In this document: piece by piece, positions 5,194 to 9,601 of the stretch
Layout: every line of letters begins with the position of its first letter
How positions within the stretch are numbered: position 1 is the stretch's first letter
Assembly: GCA_902477615.1 (NCBI GenBank)
Contig: CABSHY010000034.1
Location: 1 to 9,601 of the forward strand
Source: an uncultured Sutterella sp.
GTDB lineage: Bacteria; Pseudomonadota; Gammaproteobacteria; Burkholderiales; Burkholderiaceae_F
Reading direction: 5' to 3'
DNA length: 9,601 bases
Translations under genes and position numbers: made by a program
The notes under the pieces: generated by a model
The model's input: only the letters and a program-made list of their open reading frames with translations
What the model was told of the DNA's origin: nothing
The model's database searches: none

Positions 5194-5373
5194 ATGGCTC
5201 GCAAAGGAGCGTTAAGAAGTCTGAAATGTAAAGTTCTCAGACGTATTTCGTGCCCAACCAGATCATCATTGACGAATATTCCGATCGCTTTCCCTCAACT
5301 TTTCTTAGAGGGGACGTTTTTCATCGGATGGGCGATATTAGCAGAGTTTATTCGTCAAATGTTTGAATTTTAA
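5194..5373 (+). CDS. Possible 59-residue small protein, unknown
   Basis: An ATG at 5194 with a strong purine-rich binding site (AAGAAAGGGG, 6 bases upstream) opens 59 codons to TAA. The same ten bases form the hpf binding site, which is followed by an ATGGC start as here. The predicted protein has a basic N-terminal third (MARKGALRSLKCKVLRRIS) and a hydrophobic C-terminal half with LFLEGTFFIGWAILAEFI at residues 36-53, which could be an amphipathic or membrane-associated helix. Three AGA codons are unusual next to its neighbours, which lowers the coding likelihood. Size and shape resemble small hydrophobic toxins or membrane microproteins, but no family is recognised. It may instead be a chance frame in a structured RNA. 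Confidence 0.27.
   Translation: MARKGALRSLKCKVLRRISCPTRSSLTNIPIAFPQLFLEGTFFIGWAILAEFIRQMFEF
5269..5358. repeat. Nested inverted repeats inside the small ORF region
   Basis: TTGACGAATA (5269-5278) and TATTCGTCAA (5349-5358) are exact inverted arms. Inside them CCGAT (5281-5285) can pair with ATCGG (5323-5327), and CCCTC (5292-5296) with GAGGG (about 5308-5312). The three stems are nested in order, so an RNA of about 90 bases could fold into a long arm. The inner stems are short and may be chance. Confidence 0.4.
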
Positions 5374-5456
5374 AATTAATTTTCATCCTTTTTACGAATG
5401 TTTCAAAAAACCGTTGATCTGCCTGAAAAATTGCGATTCAAAAAGTTACGCTTTCT

Positions 5457-5502
5457 TTGTTTTAAAACAAGCTTTCGCGCACAGTTTGGCATACACTATA
5501 AC
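5457..5502 (+). promoter_or_regulatory. Possible hpf control region: palindrome and -10 element
   Basis: TTGTTTTAAAACAA (5457-5470) is a perfect 14-base palindrome, and a TATAAC -10-like element lies at 5497-5502, about 64 bases before the hpf start. No good -35 sits at normal spacing, so activation by a regulator bound at the palindrome is possible but unproven. Confidence 0.25.
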
Positions 5503-5565
5503 CATAGAGGCACGAAACGCTTCTAATCGCTTACAACAATAACCACAATAAAGAAAGGGGTTAAT

Positions 5566-5871
5566 ATGGCACAAGCACTACAAGTTACATTCCATGGTAT
5601 CAATCGTTCTGAAGCTGTTGAAGCCGCAATCGCCAGAGAACTCGCCGCATTGGGTAAATTTGACCATAACCTAGGTCCTTGCCACGCTACCGTAACGCAA
5701 GAAGGTCACCAAACGATGGGCGAATTCACCGTTCGCGTTACGCTCGTTGCCTCCGGTAAAGACCTCGTTGTTTCTCGTACCCATAATGACGTGATGCAAG
5801 CGATCAACGAAGTGTTTGAAACGTTACGTCGCCATGTAAAAGACGCCGCTGAAAAATTGCGCGGTCATTAA
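5566..5871 (+). CDS. hpf: Short-form ribosome hibernation promoting factor
   Basis: The 101-residue protein belongs to the HPF/YfiA (RaiA) family, which binds the decoding centre of 30S subunits and silences ribosomes in stationary phase or stress. It shows the family pattern: QVTFHGINRSEAVEAAIARELAALGKF at the N-terminus, a central beta sheet (HATVTQEG, FTVRVTLVASGKDLVVSR), then NDVMQAINEVFETLRRHVKDAAEKL as the second helix. It lacks the C-terminal dimerisation domain of long HPF, so it is the short form that in other proteobacteria works with RMF. Its neighbour is not rpoN, the common partner in many proteobacteria. The binding site AAAGGGG precedes the ATG, and a strong terminator 17 bases after the stop makes it a single-gene unit. 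Confidence 0.92.
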   Translation: MAQALQVTFHGINRSEAVEAAIARELAALGKFDHNLGPCHATVTQEGHQTMGEFTVRVTLVASGKDLVVSRTHNDVMQAINEVFETLRRHVKDAAEKLRGH

Positions 5872-5887
5872 AGTCCACTGAAACCTA

Positions 5888-5920
5888 TAGGGATCTACTG
5901 ATTGTAGGTCCCTATTTTTT
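5888..5920 (+). terminator. Intrinsic terminator of hpf
   Basis: TAGGGATCTAC (5888-5898) pairs with GTAGGTCCCTA (5904-5914) with one G-U pair and a 5-base loop, followed by six T (5915-5920). Confidence 0.93.
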
Positions 5921-5965
5921 ATTCTATGATTAGTTCGATCTTTTCCTTATTTGAAGGCCACTAAA

Positions 5966-7153
5966 ATGCCCATTATTGAACACATCCAAAAAATGAACGA
6001 CGAATTTGTTGCACTTCGTCGTTATTTTCACCAACACCCTGAATTAAGCCATCAAGAAAAAGAAACCTCTGCCAAAATCGCAGAACTTTTAACGAGCTGG
6101 GGCATTGAAGTGCATACCGGTATCGGTGGTACGGGTGTTATAGGGGTCTTAAAGTGCGGTACGGGCACAAAACGTGTCGCACTTCGCGCCGATATTGACG
6201 CCCTTCCCATTTTGGAAGCTAATCAATTTGCTCACGCTTCCGTTAATAATGGCGTCATGCACGCTTGCGGTCACGATGGTCACATCACCACGCTTTTAAT
6301 GGCTGCACGCTATTTAGCCGAAACGAAAAATTTTGACGGTACGGTCTATTTCTTCTTCCAACCGGCCGAAGAAAGCGGTAAGGGTGCAAAGTCCATGATT
6401 GCCGACGGTTTATTGGAAAAATTCCCTGTGGACTACGTCTTTGGTTGCCACAACTGGCCAGAAACTCCCAAAATGCGCATTGGTATCAATCACGATGCCA
6501 TGATGGCTTCCAGCAACCGCTTCAAAATCGTTGTAACGGGTAAGGGTTCCCACGGCGCCATGCCCAACCTCTCCGTTGACCCTATTTTTGTTGCTGCTCA
6601 AATCTATCAAGGCATTCAAGGCATTATTTCGCGTAATAAGCGACCCGCTGATACGGCAGTGATTTCTGTTTGTCACATCGCTGCGGGGGCCACTTATAAC
6701 GTTGTGCCGGGAACCGCTTTGATGGAAGGCACACTTCGTACGTTCTCAAGCAAAGTCACGGACTTGGTTGCAGAACGCATGGAAGCCATTGTGAAAAATA
6801 CGGCTGCTGCCTATGGTGCAACAGCAGAACTTGAATTTAATCGCTTGTTAGTCACAACGAAAAATGATCCGGCCGCAGCCGACATCGTCATCAATGCCGC
6901 AAAGTCCATTCATGGCGAAGAAATCATTCATGATCAAGAAGCCGTGATGCCGTCAGAAGACTTCTGTGAATACGCAACGCGGGTACCCAGTGCATTCTTC
7001 TTTGTGGGAGCAGGTACAACGGGAGATCATCGCTTAGAAGGTCATGGTGACGGCCCGTGCTTGTTGCATAATTCCTCCTATGACTTCAATGACAACTGCT
7101 TAGCCTTGGGTGCTTCGGTTTTTGCGAAGATCGTGGAAGACTATCTGAGTTAA
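5966..7153 (+). CDS. M20D-family amidohydrolase (N-acyl amino acid / hippurate hydrolase type)
   Basis: A 395-residue cytoplasmic metal-dependent amidohydrolase of the M20D group, which cleaves N-acyl amino acids such as hippurate, or related amides and indole conjugates. The metal-site residues are all present: Cys101 and His103 in HACGHDGH, Glu135-Glu136 in PAEE, His162 in CHNWP and His368 in LLHNSSYDFND. GKGSHGAMPN (192-201) opens the inserted dimerisation domain (about 182-290). An in-frame TTG at 5951 has no binding site; the ATG at 5966 has GAAGG 8 bases upstream and gives the family's usual MPII-type N-terminus. Flanked by terminators on both sides. The next gene is a dicarboxylate carrier, which suggests amino-acid or amide catabolism. 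The exact substrate cannot be read from sequence; the family is mixed. Confidence 0.92.
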   Translation: MPIIEHIQKMNDEFVALRRYFHQHPELSHQEKETSAKIAELLTSWGIEVHTGIGGTGVIGVLKCGTGTKRVALRADIDALPILEANQFAHASVNNGVMHACGHDGHITTLLMAARYLAETKNFDGTVYFFFQPAEESGKGAKSMIADGLLEKFPVDYVFGCHNWPETPKMRIGINHDAMMASSNRFKIVVTGKGSHGAMPNLSVDPIFVAAQIYQGIQGIISRNKRPADTAVISVCHIAAGATYNVVPGTALMEGTLRTFSSKVTDLVAERMEAIVKNTAAAYGATAELEFNRLLVTTKNDPAAADIVINAAKSIHGEEIIHDQEAVMPSEDFCEYATRVPSAFFFVGAGTTGDHRLEGHGDGPCLLHNSSYDFNDNCLALGASVFAKIVEDYLS

Positions 7154-7173
7154 TACCCAATCGCTGACTTTCT

Positions 7174-7216
7174 AAATCCACCCCCTTTTGAAAAGTGTGG
7201 GTGGATTTTTATTTTT
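7174..7216 (+). terminator. Intrinsic terminator of the amidohydrolase gene
   Basis: AAATCCACCC (7174-7183) pairs perfectly with GGGTGGATTT (7199-7208), enclosing a smaller CTTTTGAAAAG palindrome, followed by TTTTTATTTTT. Its tail also contains TTTTGATCAAAA (7213-7224), a perfect 12-base palindrome. Confidence 0.93.
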
Positions 7217-7227
7217 GATCAAAACTA

Positions 7228-7258
7228 TTGAAATGAACCAAATTCAGAATCATATAAG
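7228..7258 (+). promoter_or_regulatory. Candidate promoter of the DcuC-family gene
   Basis: TTGAAA (7228-7233) and TATAAG (7253-7258) are 19 bases apart, a long but usable spacing, about 50 bases upstream of the ATG. The -10 is good; the wide spacing suggests a weak or activated promoter. No spaced FNR box (TTGAT-N4-ATCAA) was seen. Confidence 0.35.
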
Positions 7259-7305
7259 GACACTTACAATCAAGGCACGAAAGACTTAAACGAAAGGAGT
7301 TTCCT

Positions 7306-8676
7306 ATGTCTTCGATTGCCCCTTGGCTTGGTGTGATTGTCTTAGCAATCACCGCATGGGCCATCATTAAAAAATACCAAGTCAACATGGTTTTGTTGCT
7401 TGGGGGTTTAGTGCTTAACATCCTCGCGCTGATGGGAGGCTTGGAAGCTTTACTGCCAAAAGGCAGTACAGGTAGTATCGGGTTTGACTTGATTGCCCTG
7501 TTGCAAACCATTAGTAAGTCTCAAATTGCCGGAGTCGGCTTCATCATTTTGGTGGCCGGTGGCTTTGCTTCTTACATGCAAGCCATTGGAGCCTCAGACC
7601 GTTTCGTCACGGTTTGCGCCAAACCCATCTCTTTGATCAAGAATCCGTACTTGGTCTTGGCTGCAGTCTTTATTTTCGGTCACTGCTTAAGCTTGGTGAT
7701 TACATCGGCTGCGGGTCTAGCAATGTTGATGGTGGTGACGGTTTATCCGTTAATTATCCGTGTAGGTTGCTCACCCTTAGCCGCTGCTGCTGTAGTGGCT
7801 AGCGTTTTAGCCATCGGTTATGCACCGGCCTCTGGTACCGCAAACTTAGCAGCTGAATTGGTAAAGTTGGACCCAGTTGAATACTTGGTTCGCTACCAAT
7901 TGCCAATGGCCGTACCCACAATTTTAGCGATGGCCGTTGCTCACGTTTTCACGCAACTGTATTTCGATAAAAAGGACGGTGGTGGCGTCGTTGCCGACCT
8001 CAATGAATTGGAAGCCAAACGCGAAACGTTAGAAAAGACGCCTGCGATCTATGCAATCTTCCCGATTCTTCCGATCGTCTTTTTGTTGATTTTCAACAAG
8101 ATGGTCTATAAAGACATCATTTTGAACGTGCCGACAGCGATGTTCCTTTGCTGGATTTTGGCTTTCTTTGTGGACTTGATTGTTCGCCGTAATGTTCGTG
8201 AATCCTTTGATTTATCCTTTGCGATGTTTAAGGGCATGGGAAGTATCTTAACAAGCACGGTTGGCTTGATTTTTGTAGCGGCCTTCTTCGCTAAAGGCCT
8301 ACAAAACGTCGGTATCGTTGACTTACTCTTAAACGCTGCTCAAGGTTTAGGCGTGGGTGAAACGGGCATGGGGGTGGTGCTTTCCATCATCATCGGCGTG
8401 ATCACGGTTTTAACCGGTTCTGGTGTTGCCAGTTTCACGAGCCTTGCTCCGATCGTTCCTGACGTTGCTCAAGCCATGGGTTCAGACGGTATCTCCATGA
8501 TGTTAATGATGCACTCAGCGGCTGAAATGTTACGCGCCATGTCTCCTGTTGCGGGTGTCGTGATCATTGTGGCGGGCTTTGCTCAAGTCAACCCCCTAAC
8601 GATGGTTAAACGGACGGCCATTCCTTGCTTAACAGGCTTTGTCGTTATGTTAACGGTTGTTGGCCTATTCTTCTAA
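7306..8676 (+). CDS. dcuC: DcuC-family anaerobic C4-dicarboxylate transporter
   Basis: A 456-residue inner-membrane carrier of the DcuC family, which moves C4-dicarboxylates (succinate efflux, or exchange with fumarate, malate or aspartate) during anaerobic growth. About a dozen hydrophobic segments are visible in two halves joined by a charged loop (about residues 223-247, DKKDGGG...EKT). Family-like glycine/serine motifs are GYAPASGTANLAAELV in the first half and LTGSGVASFTSLAPIVPDV in the second. The start at 7306 has AAAGGAG at 7 bases. It sits alone between two strong terminators, but just after an amidohydrolase and before a hydrolase, so it may supply or export products of amino-acid breakdown. 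The symbol is given by family; other DcuC paralogues with different substrates exist. Confidence 0.82.
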   Translation: MSSIAPWLGVIVLAITAWAIIKKYQVNMVLLLGGLVLNILALMGGLEALLPKGSTGSIGFDLIALLQTISKSQIAGVGFIILVAGGFASYMQAIGASDRFVTVCAKPISLIKNPYLVLAAVFIFGHCLSLVITSAAGLAMLMVVTVYPLIIRVGCSPLAAAAVVASVLAIGYAPASGTANLAAELVKLDPVEYLVRYQLPMAVPTILAMAVAHVFTQLYFDKKDGGGVVADLNELEAKRETLEKTPAIYAIFPILPIVFLLIFNKMVYKDIILNVPTAMFLCWILAFFVDLIVRRNVRESFDLSFAMFKGMGSILTSTVGLIFVAAFFAKGLQNVGIVDLLLNAAQGLGVGETGMGVVLSIIIGVITVLTGSGVASFTSLAPIVPDVAQAMGSDGISMMLMMHSAAEMLRAMSPVAGVVIIVAGFAQVNPLTMVKRTAIPCLTGFVVMLTVVGLFF

Positions 8677-8687
8677 AAATCTATGAG

Positions 8688-8716
8688 AAGGGATCGCTCA
8701 AAGCGGTCCCTTTTTT
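8688..8716 (+). terminator. Intrinsic terminator between dcuC and the hydrolase gene
   Basis: AAGGGATCGCT (8688-8698) pairs with AGCGGTCCCTT (8702-8712) with one G-U pair and a CAA loop, followed by T to 8716. The ribosome binding site of the next gene (GAGGA, 8718-8722) begins two bases later, so this terminator may also control read-through into the hydrolase. Confidence 0.9.
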
Positions 8717-8728
8717 CGAGGACAAAAA

Positions 8729-9490
8729 ATGACGTTTGAATTAACCGGTACCACACAGGGTAGCGTTGAGACGCTCACTTCTCGTCAAATCAAAGATACG
8801 TTTATCAATGCCTTTGTCGTGTTACCTGAAAACGCCTACGAAGGACCCTTTTGCAATCGCCCCTGCGCATGCAAAAAAGTCCCAGTGGTGGTCTTTATGC
8901 ATGGCAGCTCTGGGATCACCGAACCCGTGAAAGACTTTGCTAGAGCTTTGGCTAAAGAAGGTTTTGCCTTTTTCGCACCCAACTCAATGACAACCCCTGA
9001 TCGCTTGACGTATACCTCTCCGGTTGCCCGTGAGACATATGAAAAAATTCATGCGATGCGTGCTCAAGAATTGAAGTACGCTATTGAGCATCTTCACGAG
9101 TTACCATTTTTTAATGGTGAATACGTGATTGCTGGCACAAGTGAAGGTGGTGTAGCTGTAGCGCGTTGTGAAGCCAAATGTGAAACTGGAGAAGAAAAGG
9201 GACGGATGATCTTTTCATGGAGTTGCGAAGACAACTATCATGTTGTCTCACACCAAACGAACATTCCCGAAACGGTTCCAGTCCTTAATGTCATGAGCGC
9301 AACGGATAAGTTCTTTAGCCTTGCGAATAGTTATTTGGATAACGATGAAGCGTTAGGAAATGCCAGTCGTACCTTGAAGGATCATCCTGACTGCACCGTG
9401 GTCTTGCTTCCAGGGGCGCCTCACACACTCTTTAATTTGCCTTCTGCTCAATCGATGATTGTGGCGTTTTTAAAGAGAGTTTTTTACTGA
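8729..9490 (+). CDS. Alpha/beta hydrolase of dienelactone-hydrolase type
   Basis: A 253-residue alpha/beta hydrolase. Visible parts: VPVVVFMHGSSG (51-62) with the oxyanion-hole HG, the nucleophile elbow GTSEGG with Ser138, an acid candidate Asp193 in SATDKFF and the catalytic His232 in PGAPHTLFN. This order and spacing fit dienelactone-hydrolase or carboxylesterase-like enzymes; true dienelactone hydrolases use Cys as nucleophile, so esterase activity is more likely. An unusual CNRPCAC cluster (42-48) and a second CEAKC pair (147-151) are not standard for the fold. No signal peptide is seen. Its ATG has GAGGA 6 bases upstream and follows the dcuC terminator closely, leaving no room for a separate promoter except inside dcuC. 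The substrate is unknown. Confidence 0.78.
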   Translation: MTFELTGTTQGSVETLTSRQIKDTFINAFVVLPENAYEGPFCNRPCACKKVPVVVFMHGSSGITEPVKDFARALAKEGFAFFAPNSMTTPDRLTYTSPVARETYEKIHAMRAQELKYAIEHLHELPFFNGEYVIAGTSEGGVAVARCEAKCETGEEKGRMIFSWSCEDNYHVVSHQTNIPETVPVLNVMSATDKFFSLANSYLDNDEALGNASRTLKDHPDCTVVLLPGAPHTLFNLPSAQSMIVAFLKRVFY

Positions 9491-9601
9491 TTAAATTAAT
9501 AAATCTTTCTCAAAGATCAGCAAAGCCCAGTTCCAAAACATTGGGCTGATGTGGGGCTTGAAAAGTGGACCTCTAGGTTTGTTAAAGAAATACGAAAACG
9601 C
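9491..9601 (-). CDS. Possible 3' end of a convergent gene, cut by the window edge
   Basis: The minus strand is open from the window edge for 36 codons to a TAA that directly abuts the hydrolase stop codon. The peptide contains PHISPMFWNWALLIFEKDLLI at its end, aromatic and hydrophobic, and matches no family I recognise. The plus strand is also open here, with an ATG at 9549 and no clear ribosome binding site, so the choice of strand is uncertain. AGCCCA (9524-9529) with TGGGCT (9542-9547) is a weak hairpin without a T-run. Confidence 0.27.
   Translation of the reverse strand, partial: AFSYFFNKPRGPLFKPHISPMFWNWALLIFEKDLLI

Larger units (their letters stand above)
4985..5565. other. 581-base stretch without a recognised gene, rich in RNA structure
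   Basis: This gap separates the divergent Arg/Gly-rich gene (minus) and hpf (plus). It holds, in order, a small palindrome (ATCTCT/AGAGAT, 5007-5024), a candidate plus-strand small RNA with terminator (5036-5139), a stem TAAGAC/GTCTTA spanning 5139-5166, a binding-site hairpin with a short ORF (5170-5373), and the AT-rich region before hpf with a 14-base palindrome at 5457-5470. No tRNA or known RNA family was recognised, and no convincing minus-strand promoter for the Arg/Gly-rich gene was found. Confidence 0.6.

Noticed and set aside
4292..5215. A 307-codon plus-strand frame rich in Thr and Ala opposite the Arg/Gly-rich gene
   Set aside because: The repetitive composition mirrors the Arg/Gly repeats on the other strand. 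The minus frame has a sensible three-part design, a terminator and a binding site, so it is the real gene.
5486..5502. Sigma-54-like TTGGCA element before hpf
   Set aside because: The required GC at the -12 position is missing at the correct spacing.
5951..5965. A longer amidohydrolase starting at TTG 5951
   Set aside because: No binding site precedes the TTG, while GAAGG precedes the ATG at 5966.
7213..7224. FNR-like palindrome TTTTGATCAAAA upstream of dcuC
   Set aside because: FNR sites need a four-base spacer between TTGAT and ATCAA; here the halves overlap, and the palindrome is part of the preceding terminator tail.
9560..9590. AAGTGGACCTCT-like string resembling an insertion-sequence end
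   Set aside because: No transposase frame, second terminal repeat or target duplication can be seen in the window.

Overview
The window looks like chromosomal DNA of an anaerobic or microaerophilic member of the Betaproteobacteria, most likely Burkholderiales of the Sutterellaceae (Sutterella/Parasutterella) type. The basis is the close beta-proteobacterial character of ribosomal proteins L13 and S9, the moderate GC content, a short hibernation factor, and a DcuC-type C4-dicarboxylate carrier beside a peptide/amide hydrolase. The genus is inference from remembered family character, not from a search.

Layout. Positions 1-450 hold a long near-perfect inverted repeat at the window edge and a HigA-like Xre antitoxin gene (minus) with its own palindromic operator but no toxin beside it. 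Positions 451-1570 are the rplM-rpsI operon (minus): promoter, a leader of about 160 nt with two hairpins, L13, S9 and a strong intrinsic terminator. Positions 1599-2171 (minus) encode an exported chalcone-isomerase-like protein. A hairpin-rich gap (2172-2418) follows. Positions 2419-4149 (minus) encode an M61 metallo-aminopeptidase with a C-terminal PDZ domain, and 4232-4984 (minus) encode an unusual Arg/Gly-rich protein with an acidic tail, ended by its own terminator.

Positions 4985-5565 have no recognised gene but are rich in structure. A candidate small RNA on the plus strand (about 5036-5139) ends in an intrinsic terminator that no known gene explains. It is followed by a 59-codon small ORF whose ribosome binding site can fold into a hairpin. 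To the right everything is on the plus strand: hpf (5566-5871), an M20D amidohydrolase (5966-7153), a DcuC-family transporter (7306-8676) and an alpha/beta hydrolase (8729-9490). Each of the first three is followed by a clear terminator. The last 111 bases are open in more than one frame and may hold the 3' end of a convergent gene.

How they fit together. The left half is translation (L13, S9) plus protein quality or RNA-related functions, and hpf adds ribosome hibernation. The M20D hydrolase and DcuC carrier suggest a lifestyle based on scavenging amides or peptides and exchanging C4-dicarboxylates rather than sugars. The most novel-looking items are the 5036-5373 RNA/small-ORF region and the charge-segregated Arg/Gly-rich protein. 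I saw no CRISPR array, prophage, rRNA, tRNA or intact insertion sequence.
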